From assembly GCF_027483985.1 (NCBI RefSeq), contig NZ_JAIXTJ010000008.1, positions 44,876 through 108,875 of the forward strand: a DNA stretch of 64,000 nt, written 5' to 3'. Each line of letters starts with the position of its first letter. Position 1 is the stretch's first letter. The notes below the pieces were generated by a model. It worked only from the letters and a program-made list of their open reading frames with translations. It had not been told where the DNA came from and did no database searches. Below are positions 1 to 7,845 of this stretch, piece after piece. The position numbers and the translations under genes are program-made. Source of the DNA: Flavobacterium sp. (GTDB lineage: Bacteria > Bacteroidota > Bacteroidia > Flavobacteriales > Flavobacteriaceae).

Positions 1-99
1 CAAGAAAAAAACTAATTAATAATTACATTTTCAAAAGTACATTTTAAGGAAGAGATTGTCAATTTTAGTTATTAACAAAAAGAAAAATGGTTTGCTATT

Positions 100-236
100 T
101 AGCCCTGATGCAAGGGAAAATCCTACTATTGTTGCTTACGAGAACCTCAGGCAACAAAAGTAGCTTTGGAAAGGTAGCAGGAAAAAGGATTACAGATAAA
201 ACCCAAACAATCCGCTCTTGAAACAAATTTTAATGG
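100..236 (+). repeat. degenerate flavobacterial intergenic repeat, copy 1
   Basis: The stretch before the RRM gene has no convincing gene. It opens with TTTAGCCCTGATGCAAGGGA and contains an internal inverted repeat, TTGTTGC with GCAACAA. It then has AGCAGGAAAAAGGAT. The order (TTTAGCCC-GAT head, hairpin, AGC-GG-AA tail) is shared with the segments near 3690, 5096 (reversed) and 63690 (reversed). This is a degenerate copy, so the borders are approximate. Confidence 0.5.
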
Positions 237-283
237 AGAATCTGAACAAAGTTCTAATTGAGATTCTGAAACAAGTTCAGAGT
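237..283. repeat. short repeat debris with CTGAAACAAGTTCAG core
   Basis: Two imperfect copies of a motif lie close together: AATCTGAACAAAGTTCT followed by GATTCTGAAACAAGTTCAG. From memory, a GATxCTGAAACAAGTTCAG core is a common interspersed palindromic element in Bacteroidota intergenic regions. Only the repetition itself is visible here. No open reading frame or RNA is evident in positions 1-283 apart from these repeats. Confidence 0.4.
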
Positions 284-314
284 AAAAAAAAACCATTCGA
301 ATTCTCGAATGGTT
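282..314 (-). terminator. rho-independent terminator of the RRM gene
   Basis: A perfect 10-bp stem (291-300 with 305-314) has a 4-nt loop, followed on the minus strand by a run of about nine T. It lies 25 bp past the stop codon of the RRM gene. Confidence 0.85.
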
Positions 315-339
315 TTTGTAGTATAATAAGTTTGAAAAA

Positions 340-714
340 CTAGTATCTTCCTCTGTTACCGCCACCACTGTTTCTATCGTTGTAGCTTGAACCACCACCA
401 CGAGAATTACCACCACCGTTGTAACCACCACCACTTGGACGGTTGTTAGAAAAAGATTTTCTTTCTCCTTCTGGTTTTGGTTCTGATTTGTTTACTACAA
501 TTGTACGACCTTCAACAGAAGCACCGTTCAATTCAGTAATTGCTTTTTCAGCTTCTTCATCGTTTTCCATTTCAACAAAACCGAAACCTTTACTTCTTCC
601 AGTAAATTTATCAGTAATAATTTTAACAGAACTAACCGATCCGTACACTTCAAAAGACTCTCTTAAATCTGCTTCCTCAATACTCCAAGGAAGACTTCCA
701 ACAAAAATGTTCAT
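340..714 (-). CDS. RRM-domain RNA-binding protein with Gly/Arg-rich tail
   Basis: A 124-residue single RNA recognition motif protein. The RRM covers about residues 1-80, with RNP2 IFVGSL (3-8) and RNP1 KGFGFVEM (42-49). Both carry the aromatic residues that stack on RNA bases. The tail (about 93-124) is rich in Gly, Ser, Asn and Arg with RGG-like spacing, as in cyanobacterial Rbp and plant glycine-rich RNA-binding proteins. Small proteins of this kind are common in Bacteroidota, act in the cytoplasm and are usually taken as RNA chaperones. That role is inferred. The gene is monocistronic, with a TACCTTTG promoter element upstream and a strong terminator downstream. Confidence 0.9.
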   Translation of the reverse strand: MNIFVGSLPWSIEEADLRESFEVYGSVSSVKIITDKFTGRSKGFGFVEMENDEEAEKAITELNGASVEGRTIVVNKSEPKPEGERKSFSNNRPSGGGYNGGGNSRGGGSSYNDRNSGGGNRGRY

Positions 715-736
715 AATTTTATTTTAAAATTCCTGT

Positions 737-744
737 CAAAGGTA
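737..744 (-). promoter_or_regulatory. -7 element of the RRM gene
   Basis: TACCTTTG on the minus strand matches the Bacteroidota sigma -7 consensus TAnnTTTG and lies 22 bp before the ATG of the RRM gene. No clear -33 TTTG is visible. Confidence 0.6.
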
Positions 745-793
745 CACTAAATAAAATGTAATCTACTACTAATTAGATATTAATTATTATTTT

Positions 794-827
794 AACAAAA
801 AAGCCATCCGAAAAATCAAATGGCTTT
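794..827 (-). terminator. terminator of the lipoprotein gene
   Basis: An 8-bp stem (800-807 with 820-827) with a 12-nt loop, followed on the minus strand by a T run. It lies about 20 bp after the stop of the lipoprotein gene. Confidence 0.7.
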
Positions 828-847
828 GTATAAAATATTTTAATTAT

Positions 848-1594
848 TTAGGGTGCTGGAATAATTGGAATTCTATAAAACGTTCCGTTTCTGAAATTAA
901 CTAATTCTCCACCAAGAGGATTGTTATTAGCATTTACAGCATTGAACTTGAATGTTCCTGTTATTGTATCACCGATTTCGGTTATTATTACTTCTCCATT
1001 ACTTCCTTCAACATTAAGTACTCTAACTTTAGCGTTATTTCCTCCACCAGTTATTGTTATTACATCTCCAGCTTTATATCCGTTTCCTGGTGAAGCTACT
1101 TTTACAGAAGTTACAACGCCACTAGCATTTGTAATTAAACTAAGTGTTAATCCAGAACCTGTTCCTCCAGTTGTTGCATGCGAACTATTGCAAGCATAAC
1201 CACCATCTAACAACACACAATCTGACGTATAACCTGTTCCGCCAGCTATAATTTGATTGCTAATGTTTGCAACTGGACCATTAACGATTTTGGTCTCGTA
1301 ATACAACTCAACATCGTCAAAAGAAGAAGAGTAAGTTGCTACGGTATTTTGATTTGTTGTTCCAAAAAAATAGGTTCCTTTGGCCGAACTTGCAATATCA
1401 ATTTCAACTTCTTCATCTTGAGCAAGTGCAACTAAAGTGATAGAACCATTAGCATTTTTATAGGCTTTGACGTCGATTCCGTTAAAAAAGACATCATCAC
1501 GATAAGCCTGTAACGCCGGATTACTAAATTTAATTTCTTCGCTACACGAAATCAGAAGAATCGCAACTAAAAATATTGAAATTATTTTTTTCAT
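848..1594 (-). CDS. lipoprotein, DUF6252-like, with glycine-rich insertion
   Basis: A 248-residue protein with a lipoprotein signal ending LLISC (Cys17). The ends resemble flavobacterial DUF6252 lipoproteins: an early segment on an acidic stretch giving TYFFGT, and a late ITGTFKFNAV segment followed by NGTFYRIPI. Between them, about residues 110-190 form a Gly/Thr-rich block with motifs TGGTGSGLTL and GNGYKAGDVITITGGG. That block is a beta-rich repeat seen in adhesins and phage structural proteins, and it looks inserted. Two cysteines, in SDC and YAC, could form a disulfide in the block. The function is unknown and the DUF6252 assignment is from memory. A -7 element lies upstream and a terminator downstream. 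Confidence 0.75.
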   Translation of the reverse strand: MKKIISIFLVAILLISCSEEIKFSNPALQAYRDDVFFNGIDVKAYKNANGSITLVALAQDEEVEIDIASSAKGTYFFGTTNQNTVATYSSSFDDVELYYETKIVNGPVANISNQIIAGGTGYTSDCVLLDGGYACNSSHATTGGTGSGLTLSLITNASGVVTSVKVASPGNGYKAGDVITITGGGNNAKVRVLNVEGSNGEVIITEIGDTITGTFKFNAVNANNNPLGGELVNFRNGTFYRIPIIPAP

Positions 1595-1615
1595 TTTAAA
1601 TATATATTACAACCA

Positions 1616-1623
1616 CAAAAATA
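1616..1623 (-). promoter_or_regulatory. -7 element of the lipoprotein gene
   Basis: TATTTTTG on the minus strand fits TAnnTTTG and lies 21 bp upstream of the lipoprotein ATG. A TTTG at 1635-1638 is too close to serve as a canonical -33 box. Confidence 0.5.
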
Positions 1624-1695
1624 ACTTTTTTCATCAAATGACCTACATTTTTTAACTAAAATTCATTTGAAACTAATTTTTATTTCTTGTATTAG

Positions 1696-1722
1696 TTTGA
1701 ATGAAAAAGTTTTATATCTTTG
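1696..1722 (+). promoter_or_regulatory. promoter of rpsP operon
   Basis: TTTG at 1696-1699 and TATCTTTG at 1715-1722 resemble the Bacteroidota -33 and -7 boxes. The spacer is 15 nt, slightly shorter than the usual 17-20. Transcription would begin near 1727, giving a leader of about 45 nt. Confidence 0.65.
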
Positions 1723-1726
1723 CACC

Positions 1727-1770
1727 CTTAAATAACCGAGGTCGAGAACCTCAAATTAATCAAAAAGATT
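1727..1770 (+). promoter_or_regulatory. rpsP leader with small hairpin, possible S16 leader
   Basis: The 5' untranslated region contains a 5-bp stem GAGGT/ACCTC (1738-1742 with 1748-1752) capped by a 5-nt loop, 18 nt before the ATG. From memory, a Flavobacteria-specific S16 ribosomal-protein leader has been described. Whether this sequence belongs to it needs a covariance-model search. Confidence 0.4.
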
Positions 1771-2334
1771 ATGTCAGTAAAAATTAGATTACAAAGACAC
1801 GGTAAAAAACAAAAACCATTTTACTGGATCGTTGCGGCTGATGCTCGCGCTAAAAGAGATGGTAGATTCCTTGAAAAATTAGGAACTTACAATCCAAACA
1901 CCAATCCTGCTACTATTGATTTAAACCTTGACAAAGCTGTTCAATGGTTACACAATGGTGCTCAACCAACAGATACTGCAAGAGCAATTCTTTCTTACAA
2001 AGGTGCTTTATTGAAGCATCACCTAGATGGTGGAATTCGTAAAGGTGCTTTAACTCAAGAACAAGCTGATGCAAAATTAGCTGCTTGGATTGAAGAAAAA
2101 GCTGGAAAAGTTGATGCTAAAAAAGACGGATTGTCTAAAAAGCAAGCTGAAGCTAAAGCTAAAGCATTAAAAGCTGAAGTTGCTGCTAATGAAAAACGTG
2201 CAAATGCTGCTGCTGAAGCTGCAAAAGCATTAGAAGCAGAAGCTGCTGCTGAAGAAGAAGTTGCAGTTGAGGAAACTCCAGCTGTAGAAGAAGCTCCAGC
2301 TACTGATGAAGCTAGCGAACAAACAGAAGCTTAA
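1771..2334 (+). CDS. rpsP: 30S ribosomal protein S16 with long acidic tail
   Basis: A 187-residue S16. The first 80 or so residues hold the conserved core, starting VKIRLQRHGKKQKPFYWIV and followed by ARAKRDGRFLEKLGTYNP. The remaining roughly 100 residues are an Ala/Glu/Lys-rich extension ending in repeats of Ala, Glu and Val. E. coli S16 is only 82 residues. Such extensions are typical of Bacteroidota. S16 is an early-assembly 30S protein. The gene is followed after 12 bp by rimM, the ribosome-maturation factor for the same subunit, so the two are almost certainly co-transcribed. Confidence 0.98.
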   Translation: MSVKIRLQRHGKKQKPFYWIVAADARAKRDGRFLEKLGTYNPNTNPATIDLNLDKAVQWLHNGAQPTDTARAILSYKGALLKHHLDGGIRKGALTQEQADAKLAAWIEEKAGKVDAKKDGLSKKQAEAKAKALKAEVAANEKRANAAAEAAKALEAEAAAEEEVAVEETPAVEEAPATDEASEQTEA

Positions 2335-2346
2335 TTTAATGCGATA

Positions 2347-2871
2347 ATGCAAAAAGAAGATTGTTTCTATTTAGGCAAAATCGCTAAAAAATTTAGTTTC
2401 AAAGGCGAAGTTCTGATTTATTTAGATACTGATGAACCTGAGCTATATGAAGATATGGAATCGGTTTTTGTTGACTTCAACAAAAACTTGATTCCATTTT
2501 TTATTGAAAATTCTAATTTACATAAAGGCGATTTCCTTAGAGTTAAGTTTGAAGATGTGGATAATGAAGAACAAGCGGACGAAATTATCAATTGTGACAT
2601 TTACCTTCCGCTAACGATGTTGCCAAAACTTGAAGGCAACAAATTTTATTTTCACGAAGTTATAGGTTTTGAAATAGAAGACCAACGATTAGGCGTTTTT
2701 GGAAAAATCGTTTCTATAAACGACACCTCAGCACAACCATTATTTGAAGTTGTTAACGGAAATGTAGAAATTCTTGTTCCGATGATTGATCAGTTTTTGG
2801 TTCAAATCGACAGAGATAACAAAAAAGTTATAATGGATTTGCCAGAAGGCTTGGTGGAAATGTACTTGTAG
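2347..2871 (+). CDS. rimM: ribosome maturation factor RimM
   Basis: A 174-residue RimM. The N-terminal beta-barrel starts with YLGKIAKKFSFKGEVLIYL (compare the family motif GxIxxxxGlkGevkv). The C-terminal PRC-barrel includes FEVVNGNVEILVPMID and ends in MDLPEGLVEMYL, the classic RimM finish. RimM binds S19 and helps mature the 3' domain of 16S rRNA. It sits directly after rpsP, as in many bacteria. In E. coli the next genes are trmD and rplS, but here a different tRNA methyltransferase follows. Confidence 0.97.
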   Translation: MQKEDCFYLGKIAKKFSFKGEVLIYLDTDEPELYEDMESVFVDFNKNLIPFFIENSNLHKGDFLRVKFEDVDNEEQADEIINCDIYLPLTMLPKLEGNKFYFHEVIGFEIEDQRLGVFGKIVSINDTSAQPLFEVVNGNVEILVPMIDQFLVQIDRDNKKVIMDLPEGLVEMYL

Positions 2872-2940
2872 TTTTCAATCGTAGTCACAGTTTTCAGAAT
2901 TCTTAAATCAACAATCGTTAATCTTCAATCGTTAATCATT

Positions 2941-3648
2941 TTGTTTACATTCAAACAATTTACTGTTCAGCAAGACAAATGCGCTATGAAAATTGGCACA
3001 GACAGTGTTTTGCTTGGTGCTTGGTGTCCGATTGATAACAATCCGTTTTCGGTTTTAGATATTGGAGCTGGTACCGGAATTCTTTCTTTAATGTTGGCAC
3101 AAAGAAGCAATGCCGAACAAATTGATTCGTTAGAAATTGATGAAGAAGCCTACGAACAATGTGTAGAAAACTATGAAAGCTCTCCTTGGAGTGATCGCTT
3201 ATTTTGTTTTCACGCAGGTTTAGATGAATTTATTGACGAACCTGAAGATGAATACGACATCATAATTTCAAATCCACCGTTTTATTCGGAAGATTTTAAA
3301 ACTAATTCTGCTCAAAGAGATTTAGCAAGATTTCAAGACGCAATGCCTTTTGAAGATTTAGTTGAAGCAGCTGATTTGTTATTATCTGAAAACGGAATTT
3401 TTGCTGTGATCATTCCTTTTAAAGAAGAAGAACGATTTATTGATTTATGTGCCGAAGTAGAACTTTTTCCTGTGAAAGTTACTCGCGTAAAAGGTTCACA
3501 CACCACACCTATTGTTAGAAGTTTATTAGCTTTTAAAAGATACGAACTTTCTGTTTTAACAGCCGACGAATTGGTTATTGAAATCAACCGTCACGAGTAT
3601 ACTGATGATTACATCAATCTTACTAGAGATTTTTACTTAAAGATGTAA
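2941..3648 (+). CDS. trmN6: tRNA1(Val) (adenine37-N6)-methyltransferase
   Basis: A 235-residue class I SAM-dependent methyltransferase of the YfiC/TrmN6 family. Motif I is DIGAGTG (40-46). The catalytic N6-adenine motif is NPPF (111-114), preceded by DIIIS. The opening FKQFTVQQDKCAMKIGTDSV is diagnostic of the family, so translation must start at the TTG at 2941. No ATG lies upstream in frame. Family members methylate A37 of tRNA-Val. It follows rimM after 69 bp of short intergenic repeats containing AATCGTTAATC twice, and may share the rpsP transcript. Confidence 0.92.
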   Translation: MFTFKQFTVQQDKCAMKIGTDSVLLGAWCPIDNNPFSVLDIGAGTGILSLMLAQRSNAEQIDSLEIDEEAYEQCVENYESSPWSDRLFCFHAGLDEFIDEPEDEYDIIISNPPFYSEDFKTNSAQRDLARFQDAMPFEDLVEAADLLLSENGIFAVIIPFKEEERFIDLCAEVELFPVKVTRVKGSHTTPIVRSLLAFKRYELSVLTADELVIEINRHEYTDDYINLTRDFYLKM

Positions 3649-3687
3649 CCCTCGCCCAGATTACTTCACATTGTATTTATTTTTCAT

Positions 3688-3784
3688 TTGAGTTCAGTGA
3701 ACTTCGTTTGAAGCGGCATCCTTTTTCTTTTTTCTTTAAAAAGAAAAAGATAAAGCGAATAGCTGGAAATAGCTTCAAAAAATA
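3688..3784 (+). repeat. flavobacterial intergenic repeat, copy 2
   Basis: A hairpin-bearing element: GAAGCGGCATCCTTTTTCTT, then a TTTTCTTT/AAAGAAAA self-complementary centre, then AAGCGAATAGCTGGAAATAG. The AGCGGCATCC head and the AGCGAATAGC-GGAAATAGCT tail match a widespread Flavobacterium intergenic element as I remember it. This is the best-preserved copy in the window. Transcript folding would bring the pyrimidine and purine arms together. Confidence 0.65.
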
Positions 3785-3818
3785 ACAAACGTTGAACAAT
3801 TACTCAAATATGTTTTCA

Positions 3819-3826
3819 TAACTTTG
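3819..3826 (+). promoter_or_regulatory. -7 element of acyl-CoA dehydrogenase gene
   Basis: TAACTTTG fits TAnnTTTG and lies 54 bp before the ATG of the glutaryl-CoA dehydrogenase gene. No good -33 box is seen. Confidence 0.5.
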
Positions 3827-3880
3827 CAAACGTTTTCGTGAAATCGATATATATCATAAAACATTACAATATACAATAAT

Positions 3881-5059
3881 ATGAAACCAGATTTATTTCA
3901 AGCTCCAGATTATTACTTGTTAGACGATTTGCTAACTGAAGAACATAAATTAGTACGTGATTCTGCTCGTGCTTGGGTGAAACGCGAAGTTTCTCCGATT
4001 ATTGAAGATTATGCTCAACGTGCTGAATTCCCAAAACAAATTATTAAAGGTTTAGGAGAAATTGGTGGTTTTGGACCTTATATTCCAGAAGAATATGGTG
4101 GTGCAGGATTAGACCAAATTTCTTATGGATTAATTATGCAAGAAATTGAAAGAGGTGATTCTGGTGTTCGTTCTACTTCGTCAGTTCAATCTTCATTAGT
4201 AATGTATCCTATTTGGAAATTTGGAACTGAAGAACAACGAATGAAATATTTACCTAAGTTATCTACAGGTGAATTTATGGGTTGTTTTGGATTAACTGAA
4301 CCTGATCACGGATCGAATCCAAGCGGTATGACCACAAATTTTAAAGATATGGGCGACCATTATTTATTGAATGGGGCCAAAATGTGGATATCCAATGCTC
4401 CGTTTGCAGATGTTGCTGTAGTTTGGGCAAAAGATGAATCAGGAAGAATTCACGGATTGATTGTTGAACGTGGTATGGAAGGTTTTACAACTCCAGAAAC
4501 GCACAACAAATGGTCGCTTCGTGCAAGTGCTACAGGTGAATTGATTTTTGATAACGTAAAAGTTCCAAAAGAAAATTTATTGCCAGGAAAATCGGGTCTC
4601 GGTGCTCCAATGATGTGTTTGGATTCAGCAAGATACGGAATTGCTTGGGGTGCAATTGGTGCTGCAATGGATTGTTACGACACAGCGTTGCGTTATGCAA
4701 AAGAGAGAATTCAATTCGACAAACCAATCGCAGGCACACAATTACAACAAAAGAAATTGGCCGAAATGATTACTGAAATCACTAAAGCACAATTACTTAC
4801 TTGGAGATTAGGTGTTCTTAGAAACGAAGGAAAAGCTACAACAGCACAAATTTCGATGGCTAAAAGAAATAATGTTGATATGGCTATTAACATCGCTCGC
4901 GAAGCACGTCAAATTCTTGGTGGAATGGGAATTACTGGAGAATATTCAATTATGCGTCACAGCATGAACTTGGAATCAGTAATTACTTATGAAGGAACAC
5001 ACGATATCCACTTGTTAATCACAGGTGCAGATATCACTGGAATTCCTGCTTTTAAATAA
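3881..5059 (+). CDS. gcdH: glutaryl-CoA dehydrogenase (acyl-CoA dehydrogenase family)
   Basis: A 392-residue FAD-dependent acyl-CoA dehydrogenase with the full N-terminal, beta and C-terminal domain set. The motif ITYEGTHDIH near the C-terminus places the catalytic base at Glu371 and is the signature of the glutaryl-CoA dehydrogenase subgroup. Flavin-binding segments GCFGLTEPDHGS and NGAKMWISNA are present. It converts glutaryl-CoA to crotonyl-CoA and CO2 in lysine and tryptophan breakdown, in the cytoplasm. It appears monocistronic. Specificity is inferred from the signature. A related short-chain acyl-CoA dehydrogenase activity is the alternative. Confidence 0.88.
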   Translation: MKPDLFQAPDYYLLDDLLTEEHKLVRDSARAWVKREVSPIIEDYAQRAEFPKQIIKGLGEIGGFGPYIPEEYGGAGLDQISYGLIMQEIERGDSGVRSTSSVQSSLVMYPIWKFGTEEQRMKYLPKLSTGEFMGCFGLTEPDHGSNPSGMTTNFKDMGDHYLLNGAKMWISNAPFADVAVVWAKDESGRIHGLIVERGMEGFTTPETHNKWSLRASATGELIFDNVKVPKENLLPGKSGLGAPMMCLDSARYGIAWGAIGAAMDCYDTALRYAKERIQFDKPIAGTQLQQKKLAEMITEITKAQLLTWRLGVLRNEGKATTAQISMAKRNNVDMAINIAREARQILGGMGITGEYSIMRHSMNLESVITYEGTHDIHLLITGADITGIPAFK

Positions 5060-5089
5060 ATTCCAATAATAAAATTTCAAATTCCAATT

Positions 5090-5225
5090 GTTTTGGAGCG
5101 AACCTGCCTGCCAGTAGGTAGGTGGCTTGGGCATTTTAGCAAACCATTTTCCCGCTTTTCGTTACAATACTTGCTAAAAAGCAAGCATTTTCTCTACAAT
5201 CGGGGCTAAAGAATTTTCTTTTGGT
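5090..5225 (-). repeat. flavobacterial intergenic repeat, copy 3 (reversed)
   Basis: On the minus strand it reads TTTAGCCCCGATTGTAGAGA, then a TTGCTTTTTAGCAA hairpin, then AAAAGCGGGAAAATGGT and a perfect GCCTGCCAGTAGGTAGG-type inverted segment, ending GCTCCAAAA. Head and tail correspond to copies 1 and 2. With the terminator at 5268, it accounts for the whole 300-bp gap between the dehydrogenase gene and the DUF3050 gene. No gene is visible there. Confidence 0.6.
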
Positions 5226-5267
5226 TTCATTGCACAATACAGATTAAACAATAAATAAAATTGATAT

Positions 5268-5299
5268 AAAAAGCTTCTCATTTTCGAGGAGCTTTTTTA
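5268..5299 (+). terminator. rho-independent terminator
   Basis: A 12-bp stem with one G-T pair (5268-5279 with 5286-5297), a 6-nt loop and a following T run. It lies 209 bp beyond the dehydrogenase stop, beyond the intergenic repeat. Confidence 0.8.
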
Positions 5300-5364
5300 C
5301 TTTTGAAAGTATATTTAAAAAACCTTTGTATTTCAAAATACGTATATCATAAAAAACACTTGCT

Positions 5365-6147
5365 ATGACTATTCAAATAATTAATAACAAAATTCAAGAA
5401 CATAAAAACCAGTTATTGTCACACTCACTTTATGAAAAAGTGCGAACAATTGATGATTTGCATTGTTTTTTAGAAAATCACATTTTTGCAGTTTGGGACT
5501 TTATGTCTTTATTGAAAGCTTTGCAAAATAAATTAACGTGCACAACAACACCTTGGTTGCCGATCGGAAATCCAGCAATTCGTTATTTAATCAACGAAAT
5601 TGTGGTTGCCGAAGAAACTGATATGACCATCGACGGCAAACGTTCAAGTCATTTTGAAATGTATATTGATGCTATGCAACAAAGCGGCGCTTCTACAGCA
5701 CAAATTGATGCTTTTTTAGCGAATGTTGAAGCTACCAAGAACATCTTTGTGTCAATTAAGCAAAGTGATTTACATCCTAATGTAAAAGCCTTCTTAGATT
5801 TTACTTTTAGAGTTATTGAACAAGGCAAACCACACGAAATAGCTGCTGCTTTCACCTTTGGAAGAGAAGACTTAATTCCGAATATGTTCACAGAAATCTT
5901 GAAAAATTTTCAACAAAACTTTCCGGAAACTGATTTATCAAAGCTTATTTATTATTTCGAAAGACACATCGAATTAGATGCTGATGAACACGGACCAATG
6001 GCAATGCAAATGATTACAGAATTGTGTGGCGACTCAGAGCAAAAATGGAAAGAAGTTGAAGAAGTATCGGTACAAGCATTAGAAAAACGAATCGGACTAT
6101 GGAATGCTATTGAGGAACAATTGGAACTAAGACTTGAAATGGCTTAA
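5365..6147 (+). CDS. DUF3050 protein, predicted heme-oxygenase-like fold
   Basis: A 260-residue cytoplasmic protein matching the DUF3050 family as I remember it, an all-helical group with a heme-oxygenase/TenA-like fold. Conserved-looking metal-ligand candidates are in LENHIFAVWDFM (about 34-45), VVAEETDM (78-85), SHFEMYID and HIELDADEHGP (about 207-217). The pattern of Glu and His in four helices suggests a di-metal oxidase centre, which is an inference. No enzymatic role is established to my knowledge. It stands alone behind a terminator, and a small palindrome (5328-5341) lies just upstream. Confidence 0.8.
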   Translation: MTIQIINNKIQEHKNQLLSHSLYEKVRTIDDLHCFLENHIFAVWDFMSLLKALQNKLTCTTTPWLPIGNPAIRYLINEIVVAEETDMTIDGKRSSHFEMYIDAMQQSGASTAQIDAFLANVEATKNIFVSIKQSDLHPNVKAFLDFTFRVIEQGKPHEIAAAFTFGREDLIPNMFTEILKNFQQNFPETDLSKLIYYFERHIELDADEHGPMAMQMITELCGDSEQKWKEVEEVSVQALEKRIGLWNAIEEQLELRLEMA

Positions 6148-6237
6148 GAATACTATGGATAAATTAAATTTCATTACTTTTGATTTCCAAGAATACCATT
6201 TGAATTTTGGAATTTACACTAATGGAATTTGAACCTT

Positions 6238-7140
6238 ATGTCATCTCAAACAAGATTAACGCGCGCTTACAATCAAGCAAAAAGAATTTCATTTACTAAT
6301 CAAGATAAGTTTATTTTGTTTAGTGACTGTCATCGTGGCGATGGAAGTTTTGCAGATGATTTTGCCAACAACCGCAATATTTATATGCACGCATTAAATC
6401 ATTATTACAAAAATGATTTCCAGTATATTGAATTAGGTGACGGCGACGAACTTTGGGAAAATCTATCTTTTAAAGATGTTCTTGAAGCAAACAAAAACGT
6501 TTTCTTATTGCTCAAAAAATTTTATTTGCAAAACAAACTGCACATGATTTATGGCAATCATGATATGGTTTATAGAAATCCGTCGATTGTAAAAAAGAAT
6601 TTTGCAGAATATTTTGATACTGGCGAAGGAAAAAACCTGCCTTTAATGCCAAGTTTAGAATTTCATGAAGCTATCGTTTTAGAAAACTCTGAAACCGGTC
6701 AAGAGTTGTTTTTAACACACGGACATCAGGCTGATTTTTTTAATTATGTGGGTTGGAAATTCAATCGTTTTTTTGTGCGAGTTTTATGGAAACCTTTGCA
6801 GGTTTGGGGAATAAAAGACCCAACAAGTCCGGCAAAAAATTATCTAGAATCGATAAAAGTCGAACGCAGAATAAAAAAATGGATTGCTGAAAATGGAAAT
6901 AAAATGACTATTGTTGGTCACACGCATCGTCCACATTTTCCAAAACCGCAGGATAATTTGTTGAATTTTTTTAATGATGGAAGTTGTGTTCATCCAAGAA
7001 ATATTACCGGTATTGAAATTGAAAACGGTAAAATTGCTTTAATAAAATGGCTGATAGACACTAATGATGATGGCGTTTTACAAATTGTGAAAGAATATAT
7101 TGAAACTCCTGTTCCTTTAATTTCTTATATAAAAAAATGA
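6238..7140 (+). CDS. calcineurin-like metallophosphoesterase
   Basis: A 300-residue phosphoesterase. Metal-binding motifs occur in order: FSDCHRGDG (Asp30, His32), ELGDGDELWE (about 66-74), YGNHDM (105-110), a THGHQ segment and VGHTHRPHF. This is the full dinuclear-metal set. The ATG at 6238 is preferred over an in-frame TTG three codons upstream. The substrate is unknown. Size and the GHTH motif suggest relatives of UDP-diacylglucosamine or nucleotide phosphohydrolases. It overlaps the next gene by ATGA, so the two are translationally coupled. Confidence 0.85.
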   Translation: MSSQTRLTRAYNQAKRISFTNQDKFILFSDCHRGDGSFADDFANNRNIYMHALNHYYKNDFQYIELGDGDELWENLSFKDVLEANKNVFLLLKKFYLQNKLHMIYGNHDMVYRNPSIVKKNFAEYFDTGEGKNLPLMPSLEFHEAIVLENSETGQELFLTHGHQADFFNYVGWKFNRFFVRVLWKPLQVWGIKDPTSPAKNYLESIKVERRIKKWIAENGNKMTIVGHTHRPHFPKPQDNLLNFFNDGSCVHPRNITGIEIENGKIALIKWLIDTNDDGVLQIVKEYIETPVPLISYIKK

Positions 7141-7844
7141 TAAAATATTTCAAAATAATACTTCTTTTGTTTTATGGTTTATTCCTAACGAGCTGCTCGG
7201 TTAGTGAAGATAAAGTTTCCGGGCAAAATCCAACTACTAAAACCATTAAATATTTGGCACTCGGAGATAGTTATACCATTGGTCAAAGTGTTTGCGAAAG
7301 TTGTCGATTCCCAATTCAATTGCAAGATAGTATTAAGAAGAGTTTTCAACCTAATGATGTTTTTATAACCAATATAATTGCACAAACTGGCTGGACAACT
7401 GCCAATTTAAAAGCTGCAATTGCCTCTCAAAATCCTTCAAATGATTATGATTTAGTTACTCTTTTAATTGGTGTGAACAATCAATTTCAAAACAGACCTT
7501 TCAGCATCTACGAACAAGAATTTCCTGAATTGGTAAATATAGCGATTGAAAAGGCTAAAGGTGTAAAAAACCGTGTAATTGTAGTTTCAATTCCTGACTA
7601 TGCCTACACGCCATTTGGAAACGGAAACACTACTATTTCAACACAAATTGATGCTTATAACACCTTTGCCCAAAATTACTGCACGCAAAACAATATTACA
7701 TTTATAAACATTACAGACATCACTAGATTGGGCTTGCAACAACCAAACTTAGTGGCAAATGATGGTTTGCATCCTTCACAATTAGCTTACAAAAAATTTG
7801 TAGAGCGCATTTATCCTGCGGTAAAAATTAAATTAGGATTCTAA
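7137..7844 (+). CDS. SGNH/GDSL hydrolase lipoprotein
   Basis: A 235-residue lipoprotein. The signal peptide ends FLTSC (Cys20), so the protein is anchored outside the cytoplasm. The SGNH fold is shown by block I ALGDSYTIG (nucleophile Ser45) and block V DGLHPS (Asp209, His212). Block III reads IGVNNQF, with Asn in place of the more usual GxND. Likely an esterase on lipids, peptidoglycan or acetylated polysaccharide. The substrate cannot be read from the sequence. It is coupled to the metallophosphoesterase by a 4-bp overlap and is convergent with the next operon, with a 1-bp gap. Confidence 0.85.
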   Translation: MIKYFKIILLLFYGLFLTSCSVSEDKVSGQNPTTKTIKYLALGDSYTIGQSVCESCRFPIQLQDSIKKSFQPNDVFITNIIAQTGWTTANLKAAIASQNPSNDYDLVTLLIGVNNQFQNRPFSIYEQEFPELVNIAIEKAKGVKNRVIVVSIPDYAYTPFGNGNTTISTQIDAYNTFAQNYCTQNNITFINITDITRLGLQQPNLVANDGLHPSQLAYKKFVERIYPAVKIKLGF

Positions 7845-7845
7845 A

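Noticed and set aside
147..434. A 95-residue minus-strand frame rich in Val and Thr over the RRM gene's 3' end
   Set aside because: It is an antisense or alternative-frame reading of the Gly-rich tail codons and has no promoter or conserved motif.
5060..5364. A small gene in the 305-bp gap after the dehydrogenase gene
   Set aside because: The gap is fully explained by an intergenic repeat copy and a terminator, with no supported reading frame.
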